Assembly: GCF_022682495.2 (NCBI RefSeq)
Contig: NC_071390.1
Span: 150,822,583-150,886,582, forward strand
Reading direction: 5' to 3'
Source: Desmodus rotundus
Taxonomy: Eukaryota; Chordata; Mammalia; Chiroptera; Phyllostomidae
Length of the DNA stretch: 64,000 bases
The translations under genes and the position numbers were made by a program. Within the stretch, counting starts at the first letter, position 1. Each line of letters begins with the position of its first letter. Shown piece by piece: positions 1 through 13,800 of the stretch. The notes beneath the pieces were generated by a model that worked only from the letters and a program-made list of their open reading frames with translations, had not been told where the DNA came from and ran no database searches.

Positions 1-1549
1 TAATCAGTGTAGGCAATTGTATTATTTAATGTGAGTGTCACAACCATTTTTACCAAGCCCTTGATGCCTCCCTATTTAACCACATAAAAGGTTAAGATAG
101 AGGAACTATGTTCGCATAGTTAGGGCACTCAGGAAAGCTACTTTGGAGAGAAATGTTTGGAAATATTTGGGGCTGTCTCCTAGTTTCTGCAATGATCCAG
201 GACTGTCTTTTTTGTGGCCTCCTTGGTGCTTCCTGAACCGGCAGAGTTCAAGGGGCCGCTTGTTCCACTGCCTGCACCCTCCTGCTTCCTGGGCCTTGCT
301 GCCACCTCAGTCTTGCACCCTGCCATTAGAAATGCAAGTTCCAAAGCATTTTCCTGACAGTTTTCCTTCCTTCTGGCTTCCCCACGTGTCTGCTCACGAA
401 GAGCCTCAGGGCTTAGGCCAGAATTCTGGGCAGTCCCGTCCTCTTGTGACTACACACGTCTCTCCACCGCATGTCCCCAACCTGCCTACTAATAACAGAT
501 TTCAGCTGTCATTTCGTCCTTGCTTCAGCTTTTTGAGAAAGCTGAATTTGCTGGAGGCTTAAAAAGTAGTGTGACCGGTTTTTGTTTCATTACATTTTTT
601 AAGATGATAGCTGCTACATTTAAAAGAGGATATGAACTAGACGTGTTATAAAGCATAAATATACCACAAACACCTATGAACCTACCACTCTATCACGCAG
701 GGTGGCTTACCCACCCACCCCCCCAGAGGTACCCACTTTACTGAAGTTTGTATTTATCACTCTTTCTATTTAAAACAGTTTTATCTCATATCTATGCATA
801 TGTAAACCATGTAGAGTTTAGTTTTGCTTGTTAAAGAAAAACACCCCAGAATTTATGCAGCCAATTGAGGTTGCTCTTCTAAAGAAGCCTTTCTGGGAGG
901 TGATCCACTTACGCATGCAGGCTGTAATTGCTCAAAACCATCTGGGAGCTCTTTGTTTGAAATTTCCTGCAGAGATAGTTTATCTGCTCAGGAATCAGTG
1001 CAGTTGCTTTAGAGCATGCTGGTCTGATTCAACTCTTTTTCCTACCACCCCTCATATTCCCCTGTTCACTTGTTTAAGGATTAGTCAGTGGCTGCCTTCC
1101 AGGAGCCAGGCCCTGGGCTGGAGGTCAGCAGTGAACCAAGGAGAGCCCCTGTTCCCGCTGAGCTTATTGCCATCCCTCCTCTGCTTTCCTCCTTGTTATC
1201 TGAGCAATAACTATAGGCCATAGGCTAGAAACTTCCAGGATACCGAGTAGGAGTCCGTGAACCAAGGGGTCATGGGATCAGTGTGTGCTGGGAGCCTGAG
1301 GGGAGACTCAGGGAGGGACTTCGGGAAGGCGTCAGCCTTTGTGGGCCTTCCTGGATCCTTTGGCCTCACCTGGATATTGCTGACTGATCTCCTTTGTTAG
1401 GCCAGCGTCACTGACACATCATCCAAGTCTGTGTCATTACTGCCACACCTGCCGAGGGGCCCCTGCCATGTGGAAGTGATCCCTGTAAGACCTGGCATCC
1501 AACAACTGAGACTTGACTTTTTATATCAGAGAGCCTTGAAAGTCACACT

Positions 1550-1765
1550 GTAGGATAGTCATAGGGAAGTAAAGTACAGCACAGGGAATATAGTCAATAG
1601 TGTTCTAATAACCTTGTATGGCGCCAGATGGGTGCGAGATTTATCAGGACGGTCATGTAGTAAGGTACATAACGTCTAATCACCGGGGTGTACACCTGAC
1701 ACTAATACAATAATGTACATCAACTGTAATTGAAAATTAAAAGAAAACGGCTTTTAATAAAAGTC
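1550..1765 (+). repeat. Old L1 3' end (Laurasiatheria-type tail)
   Basis: The sequence runs from 'agcacagggaatatagtcaa' through 'gtacacctgacactaat' to an A-rich end near 1,746. I recognise this as the diverged 3' terminus of an old L1 subfamily common in carnivores, ungulates and bats. Confidence 0.6.
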
Positions 1766-4239
1766 ACACTAGGCAATTAAACATTAGAAACCTGACAGAT
1801 ACAGTTGTTGTGTAAATATGGAACCCCCAATATATGTATAATTTATTTATATATGCTATAATGTGAATTTTATATCTATTGTTATATATCATGTTCTCAA
1901 CCAGCCTCCACATGCCCCTCTCATCAGAATAACTGACATTTCACAATCCCCTGTGAAGCAGACCAGTACCAGAACTCTGAGCCCCGTCGCTCAGAAGCAA
2001 TCTCCATGTGCCTGGGCACACCTGCTCTTTCGGGGTGAGCTGTGTCATTCCCAAGACTGGTTTGTTTCCAAACCTGCATATGCCACTTGTACTTGTCATT
2101 AAGTTGCAAACCTTAATTGAATGTTCTCACACACTGATGAAATATGAATTCAAAAGAAAATTGTTTCGGTGGAAACCAAATGGAATGCTTTTGAAAGACT
2201 CAGTAAAGCACTTTATAAATGCTTTTGAATTAGGTGTGAGAAGGTGATTGTAAAAGATTATAGGAGAAAAAAACATGTTAAATGTAGAAGAATTATTCTC
2301 TCAGATTGTGCTACAGGTGTCTTTGGCATCTCGTTCCACTTTAAGTAAAATAAAATGGGAAATTCTACATGGAACATACGGTTTAAAAAAAAGAATGCTC
2401 ATCAGGACACAATACTCAAAGACAAAATCTTGGCCTTTCCTCAAAATATTAGAGAAAAAACAGGCATTTATGTTTTAATTTTAAATGACATTTTATATAT
2501 CTACACTTGTGCGTGACACTGATTTTCATGATCCCCGACATTACATGCCTTCAGGCACCTCCTGGTCCCCAGCGTGTTTGGAAAAGGGGTTTCTGCCATA
2601 GTGTGGCTTACGTGCTGACTGCCACAGCCGGTCTCACGAGTGGTTACACAGTCAGCCTCCCTGAGCATCTCGGATGTGACGACACTTGCTGAGACTCATC
2701 TGGTTTTCCATTTTCCTTGGTTTTGCTCTTATTTACCAAACATTTATTGAGAACCATGAGAAAAGACTCCATCTTTAAAACAATGGTTTGAAAGGAGAGA
2801 AAAGGCGATGTCAGGCAGCTGGATGGATGAGAGAGGTCATGACCTCCCGGCGCCCTGCCCTTTCTGGCCCAGGCGCACTCCCAAGCTGACCTTTTCTCTC
2901 ACCACCCCCAGAGCTTGTGGAGGTGGGCCCCCTGCTGCCAGGGGTTGCTGGGAGGCAGGAAGGCAGGATGCAGACTGGAAAGTGGGCCTGGAGTTTTCAA
3001 CCTGTGGGCCAGTACGGGGATGAGGAGGCCAGCCTTGAGTAACTCGGGTCCAGATAAGAAAGGAAATCTTGACCAGGCTCGAATATTTTTTGATCCTAGT
3101 TCTTGTCGGTCAGCTGGGAGGGACCTTGAGAACTGTGAGGGGGTACTCTCACTAAATAGAGAAACATATTTCAGATCCTATTTTCGCCACGCCCTTCAGC
3201 TTTATCCGGCCACAGAAGTGGCATGCTGTACGTTTGACCTGCTTACGTGCTTGTGTGAGTGTGTACATGTGTGCAGTGGAAGGCCTTACATGAGGGCACT
3301 GTAGCTCCACTCCAGGCGAAGGCCTTGGGCACAGCAGCCTCCTGATACAAGATGCTTTATTTTCCTTCGAACCGAAGGAATAAAACCAAACCTGCGGAAC
3401 CAGACTGGGGTAAGAAGCACGGCTTCATTACAGCCATCCCAGGAGGGTCGTTAAGCGATTCAGCCTTCTCTCCATTTCACCTTTATTGCTGCTGAAAGTG
3501 TGGGTCCCCGCAGTGTGCAAAACCATGGAAACCACTGTTCTCGCTCTGCTGAGTGAAGGGGCTTCAGTAAGTGGAGACGGGTGGGAGGGGAGCGGGGAAA
3601 GGGTAGGCACAGACACAGGAGCCCTACTTTGTTCCTCTGAGGAGTAACTGGACCCCTGCCCTAGAGATGCCCAAGCCCTGCAGAGAAAGACATTGCAGGG
3701 GCATGAGTCATCCCCTATTTTAGGAGAACACAGGGGTGCCCTAGGGATTGGGGGGCCTCCCTTATCAAGAAGCAGGCAACTGAAGCACACAGATCGTGCC
3801 TGGCTAAAGGCTAGGATCACCTTCTGGTTTATTATCTATTTAACCAAGTGAATTAAATGAGAATTGACTGGAATGGTACACTTAAGAGTTCCTTTACAAA
3901 ACACTGTTATCTCATAAGCTGGTTTAATGGAACTGGCTGTCAGGGGCTTATTAGAAGTAACTGAATACAGCACCTTACAGGGACCCAAAGGAGAGTGTGC
4001 AGCCAAGCCCCGGAGGCCTCACACCTTGTGTGGCCACAAAAGATGAGCCTGGGGTCTAGCTGCAAACCACCCCGTTAGTGTCCGCAGCCAGCGACTGGCC
4101 CAGGTCTTTGCAAGGAGAAGGCACAACATTTTAATGGCATCTCTTCACTATTTAGAGTGAATTACGTGTTTTCTTGATCTTTTATGTATGTGGTCTTGGC
4201 ACATGTGAAAGAAAGCAGTTGGTTAACAGAACCAACTCA

Positions 4240-4460
4240 AGTTAGTCTGCAAGGGTTTGAATCTTAGCTTGTCTACTTACTAGTAGACTGACTTTGTTAT
4301 TTAACTTCTCTACGGCTCAGTTTCCCCATCTACAAAATGGGCATGATAACAGTACCTACCTTACAGGGTTGCTGCGGAGAGTAAATGAGCTAACATGTAT
4401 AGACTTCTTCAAATAGTGCCTAACCTAAGTGAGCGTTCAGTGATTATAGCTATCACTGTT
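4240..4460 (+). repeat. MIR SINE
   Basis: The MIR core and tail are recognisable: 'cggctcagtttccccatcta' and 'aaaatgggcatgataacagt', followed by 'gagtaaatgagctaa'. Diverged, with no target-site duplication visible. Confidence 0.75.
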
Positions 4461-5959
4461 TTCACAGAAAAGAATTCATTGCATTTCACAGCTTTTCCGC
4501 CCACCTCCTCTCTTAGCTATTAGTGGCAGCGTGAATTTGGAACGAGCTGCATTCAGAGAGGAGATTCTGAATGAGGGGAAGCAGGGCATAGGGAGGAGCT
4601 CCCGTCTGTGACCAGAGGGACAGTTCGAACCCCAACCTTGCTAGGGATAGTGATGTGGTCTTGCATGAGTCCTTTGTCCTCTCCGATCCACATCTCCAAA
4701 GTGAGTCTGTGTGTGACTCTCATTGCAGGGTTTGGTAAATGAATCTAAATCCTGCTTTGGGTGAAAACTGAGATAATAATGAGAAATGCTGAGAGACTGA
4801 TAAACATGGCCTGGTGTCCCCGAAACACGTGCACTGCGAAACTCTTGCTTTAACGATAACGGACACGCTGCAGAGGGTTGGTGGTCTGTGCAGAAGTTGC
4901 CCTTGCGCAGATGGTAATCGGCTGTCTTCCCGGAACGTTTTACTTATTGGCAAATTTAGGAATTCTTCTTTTTCTTCCAACAATTTCTTTGACAGTCTTA
5001 TTTTCCTCTTAGGTTCATTTGAGCTCCTATAGCGGCAACCTGTAAACAGTTTTGTCAAACAGCCTGCACCGCAGGTGACCTCACTCTTGGCAATTCTGTA
5101 GCCTTTGCTTAATTCCAACGCATAATCCACAATTTCCATGTGTAATCTATAATTGTCAGTAATTTATAATCCAGTAGATGATTCTATTCCACTAATGGAT
5201 GAACATCATATTTATTTCCAAAAATTTGAAATAGACCATATGAAAAACTGAGTTGATTTTTCTGTTCTCTAGAAAACTAATTACTTTAAAATTTAAAAAC
5301 AGCCTATTGTCTGAACTGTGTTTTAGAGGAATTGGAACACTATGCATGGTGTTAGAACTAGTAATGTTTTCATGCCTTTTTTACTTGAAAGAGCAGTGCA
5401 CTTAGGTATAATTGATATAATTTCCCTTATGTTAAATGGTTTAGCCTGAGAGTTTAAGGAAAGAAGCCACATGACAGAGCGGGCAGCTATCACCTTCCCA
5501 TGTTTCTTCTGGTTGATTGTGGACTAAAACGCAAGCTGGCGAACCTCAGCCAGAGCTGTACCACCAAGGGCAAGCATGGTGTGTCATCAACAGATGCTCT
5601 GTACTTGTGGGGGTCTCATTCGTCTCGGTTATGAACCTCTCTAAGAGCCAGGAGGAAGTTTTGGACATGCTCCTGAGAAAGGACACACTTTTTTTTTTTC
5701 TTTTCAGAAAGCTTGGCCTAGAATTCTGGGGAGTTCACATAAACTTCCTGAATTCCCTCCATTGACACCCCCTGCCCTGCCCCACTATCGCTCACTGAAT
5801 ATGGGGAGGCTTCCTCTCCCTGGGCTTGACCAGGCTCTGATTGATTTTAAAGGCGATGAGCTGGACATTTCTGGAAACCAGGAGAAAAAGACTAGTCAGA
5901 GGAGTTTTATGATACAATAAAAAATACATCCACTGGTCTTTGTCCAGCTCCAACCACAT

Positions 5960-6510
5960 AGCTCTTAAAGCCCTTGGAATGTCTGGAGTGGTGAGAGTGT
6001 CGTGTGTGCTAATGGGATCACTGATAATCGGGGCCCCTAGGTAGCTTCAGGATGGGGGCTGCCTGGTCACCAGGAAAACCAAGACATATTCAGAAAATTG
6101 GAGCTTTCAGCCCCACCTCCAACCTCCAGGCAGAGGAGGTTGAGCTAATCACCAATGGCCAACAATTTGATCGGTCATGCCAATGTAATGAAACCTCTAT
6201 AATAACCTCTAAACAATAGGGTTCGGAGAGCTTCTGGGTTGATGAACACACTGAGGTTCAGGGAAGGTGGAGCAGCTAAAGAGGGCATGAACACTCCAGT
6301 GCACCCCCACCCCACACCTTACCCTGTGCATCTCTTTCCTTTGGCTGTTCCTGAGTTGTAACCTTTGTGATAAACCCACAATAGTAACAGAGTGCTTTCC
6401 TGAGTGCTGTGAGCTGTTTAGCAGGTTCTCAAATCTGAGGAAGGGGTCAGGATCCAGTGGCCGTGGAGCTCCGGTGTCCTGAGACGAGGCTTTGGGTGCA
6501 GGCACTGCAT
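5960..6510 (+). repeat. Old LTR-like repeat
   Basis: A segment with 'gaaacctctataataacc', 'gggttcggagagcttctggg', 'ctttggctgttcctgag' and 'gctgtgagctgtttagca', which I recall as part of a dispersed mammalian LTR-type repeat. There are no retroviral coding remains around it. The family name is not certain. Confidence 0.4.
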
Positions 6511-7727
6511 TTGGAAAGATATCCCAGGAAGCAGTCAGAAAGTAGGGAAGCGAGACAGGGAAGGAAGGAAGAAGGCCAAAAAGGGGGCCTTAGTGAGTGA
6601 GTTAAAGTTAGGGGCACCTGAGGCTCAGTCCTGCCTGGGCCCCTAGGAAAAGCTGTGGAGACCATAGTTCAGAATCGTTCCCCAAGGGGTGAGAACACCT
6701 GGTTGTTTGTCTGAGTGCTGCCTCCCCAGCCTGCCCCACTGGGAAGCCCAGCCTGCTCCCACAGCCAGAGAAAGCCCTCGGATAGAAAAGCGACACAAAG
6801 ACAAAGAGCCAGAGAAACAGAGACACACACACATCGGGTATTTGAGGTACAAAGCAGTCAGAGGACGCAGGGAACTGTCCCCCCACACCTGCAGGTGACG
6901 TCCAGAGTTACCAAGCAGAGGCGTGGATGGTACCTGCTGACAGGAGTGTTACTTAACCCCCATCCTTAAAATGCAGAAAATAACAGCTCCTCTCTCGTGA
7001 GTGACCTGAGGGTCAATGAGTTAATGCAGTATTTCGGAGTCAAAAATACCCATCTTGAATCTTTATTTTTTTAACTTCCGACTTCACCCACAATCATCTC
7101 TCTTATGAATGAGCTTCTAACAAGGTAAAGAATAAATTCATCTATTAAACATTTCTAAAAGAAAGAGAATCCTTGCTGAGAACAGTCTTCTCATTCGGCC
7201 CCCTTGCATTGTCTCAGCTTTGAACGGCTGCCTTTTGAAATACGCCATGTGTTTTGTTCGTGCGTTAGGAAGATGCCCATCCCTGCAAGTTCTGTTAGAG
7301 GAGAGCTCTGTAGTCTTTCTAGTCTTGCTGTTTTGTTTTAGGGAACCTCTCGGCGGAATTCAGGTGAGAGAGGTTCGTCACAGCACTCTCCTGTATTTTC
7401 CTGCCTGCGTCTCCTCGTATTTCCTCAGAGCTGTGTCCTGAAAGACAGCAGATCCTGGGGAGCTTTCTCTCTGTGAAGCTTCTGCAGTCTAGGCACCGGA
7501 GCCAGTGGCTGCGATCCCAGGCAACTCTGAGTTCTGTTCTGTCAAAGGCATTTATACTCAATATGTTTCGTTGCCCGTGGATGATTGAAACAGCCCACTT
7601 AGTGAACTGCCAGGAGGAAATAGGGTTAAAAAAAACCCCAACTGTGTTACATCAAGCTCAAGCTGTCATGATTAAAACTTCATTTAAAGATTTGCTCACC
7701 CAAGAAAACATCTCTGCATTGTTTCAG

Positions 7728-7873
7728 GCTGTGACTCTTCAGCTAACCTGACGTTTCACCTCGCCAAAGTCGCCGTGGATGAACTCTTTGCTTCGCTGCG
7801 GGATGTTGCTGGCGCTCGGAATCTCCTGAAACAGTTTAAGTCTGTGTATGTTCCTGCAAATCATACCCACCAG
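7728..7873 (+). CDS. SCFD2: SCFD2 coding exon (first of four in window), with GC donor
   Basis: The acceptor is pyrimidine-poor but clear (ttgtttcag, AG at 7726-7727). The exon begins with two bases of a split codon, then reads CDSSANLTFHLAKVAVDELFASLRD and ends VPANHTHQ at 7873. The next bases are GCAAGT, not GT. The next exon continues with A-S-Y-K only if splicing occurs after this CAG, so the intron is GC-AG. A GT exists 4 nt further on (7878-7879), but using it would shift the frame. The upstream exon is outside the window. Confidence 0.9.
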
Positions 7874-10800
7874 GCAAGTACATATGTTTTAAAAATAACC
7901 ATTTCATCTGCGTTGCATTTGTAGGATTCAGACTACAAAAAAATTTCCATTTTAACCTCTCTAAAATGAGGGATTTGTCCTAGATGAACTCCAAGTCCCT
8001 TTCCAGTTCAGAGCTCCAGGTCCCCTGAGTCTAAAAGCCTGTCGATTCCTTTGTACAGCAGGCTGGGTGTATCAGGTGAGTGCCGAGGAGGGACAGCTGC
8101 GCTTTCGACAGTGGCCCTGTCTCAGACTTAGTCCATCACCTGAGGAAAGCCCCTCACCTCCTTGCCCCCAGTTACTACAGGTGTCTGATGAGAGGTGTCC
8201 TTAGGTGATTCCCAAGTTTCTGGATCTGAGCCGTCTCTAAACATTTTGGGCAATTAGAATAATAAAATCTCCTCATAGAACTGTGGCAATGAAAAAAAGT
8301 TTGTGATAGCAAAAGCATTTGTTATTCAAAATTCCCCCACTGCCCTCTAAGAGGGAGCAGGTATTTGACTAGTGAGTGGGAAGATGGTATGAGAATCCCT
8401 GAATAAAGGAGCAATTGCTCTGTGAAAACTCAGCAGGGAGCAACCATGGAAAGACCCAAAGGGAAGTTTAAGGAGTGAAGAAAGACTGGAGCCATCGGGG
8501 CTGGGCCCTCACTGTTGGAGGCAGCAGGAGGTAGAACTCAGGTTCCCGTGGCCAAAAGGAGCTGTCAAGGAAGAACAGATGTTTCTGATGGGGGAGATCA
8601 TTAAGTGTTGCTCTGAGGTGTGTGAAGGAACCTTCTCCTCCACCTCCCCGTGAAACCTTCAGTAAAATCCATGATGACACAGCGAGGGGTTCAGCTTCAG
8701 GGTGCTGCCTTTCTTGGGCAGGCACGTCAGCAAGAGTGAAGGTTACCCACCCCAGCCTGGCAAAGCCAGATTCGCCCTCCCATACAGTCATGGGGGCGCC
8801 GGTACTTAAAGAGCACCCCTGCATTCGGTTGTCCTTTGGCTCTCATGACAAATAAGCCAGAGGTGTCATTATCCCAAGATCTAGGAAGGCCCAGTGACCT
8901 GCCACAGGCATGCAGATGACAAGGGCCAGGTGCCATGCCTTTGCAGCCAGTACAAAAGCCACCCCCTACTGCACCACGGTCCTCCTGGAGGCTATAGAGG
9001 CACTGATTGATGGTGCCGGCGGGCATCTGAACTCACCCACCGGGACTTAAAGACCTCAGAAACCAGCGCTCAACTTAGAAAGAAACATGAGTTCCCACCC
9101 TTTATTCAGTGATCTAAAAACACCTCTACCACAAAACACAGATAAAGTCACTCTGATAATTAATTATATGTAGTTTTGCCATTAAAAAACAGCAATCTTA
9201 CATAGTATAGTATGGACTAGTTCTATAAGACATGAGAGAACTGGTCATATATGATGAAATTTATACCAGAGAATGTCAAGAAGTCGCTGCTGTAGTTGGC
9301 AAGGGGAAAACAAACCACTAAATTAATGAGGTCTTTCCACGACACGATGATCATCACGGCGATTGTTCGGCCGACGTCACATAAATACGTGTGACTGTAA
9401 ATCTCGGGCATGATGAGGGCGACCATGGGTCTCCTGGGCGTTGTCTGCCTGCTGCCCATGCTGTCGCTCCCCCAGACCCCAGGTCCCTGCCCTGCGGCCA
9501 CGGCCTTTGGAGAATGAGCGTCCCCTTGTAGCACATACCCTAAGTGCCCGTGAGTGGGATGTGGGGACAAGGGGGAAGGGGGGCAGTGTGTGTGTGTATT
9601 TCGAGGGGATTAAATGAATAATGACATAAACACATAGTGAAATGCTGTGCAACCATTAAAATGAATGGGATAGATCTGCATGTTCTGAGCAGACAGCATG
9701 TTTGAACCCATGTCTCAGGCTTTGCTTCTTGGGGAATTTCAACAGAGGTGCACGATCTAGTAGGTGGAAAACACACATGATTCTATAAAGCATATTCTAT
9801 TTTGGTTAAAAAAATAATGATAAAAAGTATATCAGTATGTATATTTAATTGGTCCTAAAGTTTTGGGAAAAAATTTGTAATTGTTACCTTGTGGGGGACG
9901 GGGAGGATCGGATGGACAGGAGGGCCTCTGGCTTCTTGCTCCATATTCACACATACAGAGAAAAAGATCTCGCTGGAATTGTGGGTAGATTTTACCTGTT
10001 CTGAGTTGTCAGTATTTTTCAAATTTAAAGAAGCTTTAAATCACAGACGTAAGTCCTGTACGGACAGAGATTTTGATGTGGTTTGCTCACTGCCACATCC
10101 TCAGCGACCAGACTGGTATCTTGCATGTAGTAGATGCTTAATAAATATTTGTTGGGTGCATCTTGCATGCATTACATACATCTTTATTGCGTGTCGGAGG
10201 GTTTGATGGGACACAAAGTGTGTGTAATTAGAAGAGGACACTTCTCCAGACCTAAATCAGAGTCCAGTTGTGCCTAGTTTTGACGATAGGTCTTGGCTGG
10301 GCAAATTTCTATCCGCTTCTCCTCCCAATCAGGTCCTCAGTCCTGTGGCTCCAGGAAAAATATGTGCTTTCTACCTATTTCCATGCTGTTTCTACACAGA
10401 AGCTAGTGGAGCAGTTGGATCCCCAGAACACCTGGGAAAGCACTAGACCCGGTCTGGCCCTGGGTGGCTGTCCCAGCGCTGAGCAGTGTCGCAGACCTGG
10501 GCTCTTTCCCCTGGATCTCAGGGCCCTGCCCCGCCCCGCCCCAGCCTCCCCCCACCACACCTCTCACCTGCTCTGATGCACACCTGCTGCCTCTCAGAGC
10601 CACTCCTCTTTCCTTTGTTTGCCCTAGAGCCACCTCTTGTTTAACCTCCACCTTTTAGCCCTTTAGGAAAATGTGTCCGTCACAGTTCAGATGCAGAAAG
10701 CAGACATCACTCTTATCATTTTAAGGAGACTGTGATTTCATACAAGGGATTAAGTACATATAAAATCTCTGGAAGCGCCAGAGGAGTGTGATCTAGACTG

Positions 10801-13800
10801 GGCTTCCAGAAATGAGTCCAGAGCATTAACACAGGCCTGGCCCTCCAGGGGAACCGGTACCTGTGCCACAGTCAGGAGAGTGGGTGTTGGGGACCCAGAG
10901 GCTGCCCTGAGAGCTCTCGCCTGGAAGAACATACCGCCAAAGCTGGAGACAGCTCCTGAGCTTGCTCACCACGGTATCTGCAGAGCCCAGCTCAATGCTT
11001 GCCACCTTGTGGGTGGGTAGGTGGGTGGAAGGATAAGTCCTGGACTGTGGGTCTCATCCAGAATAGCATTTCTATGTTCTTAATTTTTAGTGGAAGGGAG
11101 GGTAGCACAGAGTTTAACAGACAGTCTTTAGACTCCAAGCTTTTGGGATCACAGCCCATCTCTGCCCCCTACTAGCTCTGTTTACCTTAGGCAAGTCACT
11201 TCACCTCTCTGTGCCCGGTTCCTCCTCTGTAAGAAGGAGCTAATAATGGCAGCTCCCTTGTACAGATGCTGTAAGGATTAGGTGACTTAATACATATAAA
11301 ACTCTAGGACAGGAGCTGACATTACAGCAGTTGCTGTAAAGGACAAAATTGTTGAAAGGACAAAACATGCTTTCTCTTTATTGCCTTTTGTCGCACTTTG
11401 TCCTTGCTTTTGCGAAGGAGGTGGGCTACACAGAAGGGGTGCCGTCCTCCAGCTGACTGTCCTGTTAGCGGCTGTGTATGGTAAGGGCTGATTGCTGACA
11501 CCAGTGTGTTTGGAAAGGTTGTGTTTGTTCGTAGACTGATGACCAGGAGAAACCTAAGCCCCGGTGTTGCTATCGCAGCAAGTCTTTTATGCTTTCATTT
11601 CTTGCTGCAACTCTTCCAGTTCCATGGGAGCTTTAACCTCCTTCCCAAACGCCACAGTGTTTGACGTGCTGCAGTCCCTCAGCCACAGCAGCAGCAGGAT
11701 ATTAGGCAGATGTCTCAGCGCCAGGAGCTTATGAGCCCTTGCAGAAAAAAATATCGTGTGGCTCTTGCATGACTTGCTTTGGCAGAGGTCTCCAAGGGCT
11801 GTGTTGTACTGGGGAAAACTTTCCACAGATGCCTACTGTCTTGTGTGCCTCTGGCATGTTAAACAAGAGCATTTAGAGCCAGCAGTACCCAAGGAGGCTT
11901 GATTCATCTTGGGCCTGGTGAAATATGGCTCTCTGAACAGTCTGGAGGCCCAGTCTCTGCCAACAGCCCCCGGCCCTGGCCACCAGCTGTTCTTTTCCAA
12001 GTGCTGAACTCTGTTCTTCCTCCTGATTTCATCTACCTAACCCTGGACCAGCTAGTGTTCATTTTGAAAGGATCAGCATGAAACAGGACTACACTGGGGT
12101 CAAGGAAACTTGGCTCTGTCCTTTAGTCTATTCTAAATGCCTTTGTGAACTTATGCAAATTAGGCCATAGCTTTGGGCTTTGGTGTCCTCATATTGAAAT
12201 TGAAGGGACTACACTCAAAATTTCTAAAGTAGGCTTCCAGTCAAGATGGAGGCATAGGTAGACACGCCTCACCTCATTGTACAACCATGAGAAGGAACAC
12301 AACTAACTTAAAATGAAAAACACCCAGAACTGCCAGGAAATCACCCAAAAAAACACCCAGAACTGGGTGTTTGACAGAAGTCCGACAACCAAGTATTTAA
12401 AGAAGCTATATTCATCCAGATGGGTAGGAGGGCCAGAAATGGGGAGTCAGGGCAGAGAGGACTCAGAGTGGTGGCTGCCAGCCGGGGTGGAGTGGCAGCG
12501 AGGCCGCGGCTACCAGATCAGGCAGCCCCACATTCACGTGTGGTGGATAAAAATCAGGTGGACACCTTGTGAGCCAGCGAGCCCAGCCCCAGGCCAGACC
12601 ACACAGCCCAGGGCTGTAGCGTGGGAGAAATAAAGCTGCATAACTTCTGGCTGTAAATCCAGTGGGGGTTGGGGCAGCGGAAGACACTGCTGGTACATGT
12701 GCAAACCCACCCACCCTGGGAACCACAACCAGGACAGCAGCTGAAGGGGTGCCAGTCGCATACAGGAAGTGGGTGAAGTGACTGGGAACAGAGTGAGGGC
12801 CGGGCAAGCCCCCAGAAGTCAGCCAGCAGTGGCATTGTCCCCTCTTTAATCCTGCCCCCACAAATGGAGCCATGGTTGCCCTGCCCTGGCGAATGCATGA
12901 GGCTCCACCATGTAGAATTTAATAGGTGCACTAAAACGGAATCAAAGCCGTTCTATCTAGTACACAGACACAGGGAGGATGCTGAAATCAGGAGACCAAG
13001 AAATATGGCCCAAATGAAGGAACAGAACCCCAGAAAAACAATTAAGCGATACGAAGACAGACAACCTATCAGACACAGAGTTCAAAACACTGGTGGTCAG
13101 AATGCTCAAAGATCTTATTGAACACAGCAAAAGCACAAGGGGAGAAATGAAGGCTCTACTAAGAGAAATAAAGAAATATCCAAAGGAAACCAACAGTGAA
13201 GGGAAGAAAGCCTGGATTCAAATCAGTGATTTGGAACATAAGGAAGAAATAAACATTCAACCAGAATAAAACAAAGAAACAAAAATTCAAATAAAATGAG
13301 GAGAGTTTAAGAAGATGCTGGGACATCTCCAACTGTGCCAACATCCAAATCATGGGGAGAAGAGGAAGAGCAAGAAATTGAAAACTCATTTGAAAAAAAT
13401 AATTAAAAGAAAACTTCCCTAATTTGGCAAAGAAAATAGACATACAAGGCCAGGAAGCACAGACAGTCCCAAACGAGGTGAACACAAAGAGGTCCACACC
13501 AAGACAGATCATAATTAAAATGCAAAAGTTAAAGATAAAGAGAGAATCTTAAAAGCAGCAAGAAAAAAGCAGAGAGTTAACTACAAAGGAGTTCCCATGA
13601 GATTATCGGCAGACTTCTCAAAAGAAACTTTGCAGGCAAGAAGGGTCTGGAAAAAAGTATTCATAGTCATGAAAGGCAAGGACCTGCATCCAAGATGACT
13701 CTATCCAGCAAAGCTATCATTTAGAATGGAAGGGCAGATAAAGTGCTTCCCAGGGAGGGTAAAACCAAAGGAGTTCATCATCACCAAGCCCTTATTATAT

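Larger units (their letters stand above)
1770..7727. other. SCFD2 intron sequence without recognised coding exon
   Basis: Besides the MIR (4,240) and LTR-like block (5,960) already listed, I recognise nothing here. AT-rich, non-repetitive-looking DNA at about 2,100-2,480 could be constrained, but that cannot be judged from one sequence. Positions 1-1,550 likewise hold nothing recognised. Confidence 0.5.

Noticed and set aside
1..7727. Further SCFD2 coding exons
   Set aside because: I looked for sequence matching the residues expected before CDSSANLTF and found none. They must lie outside the window.
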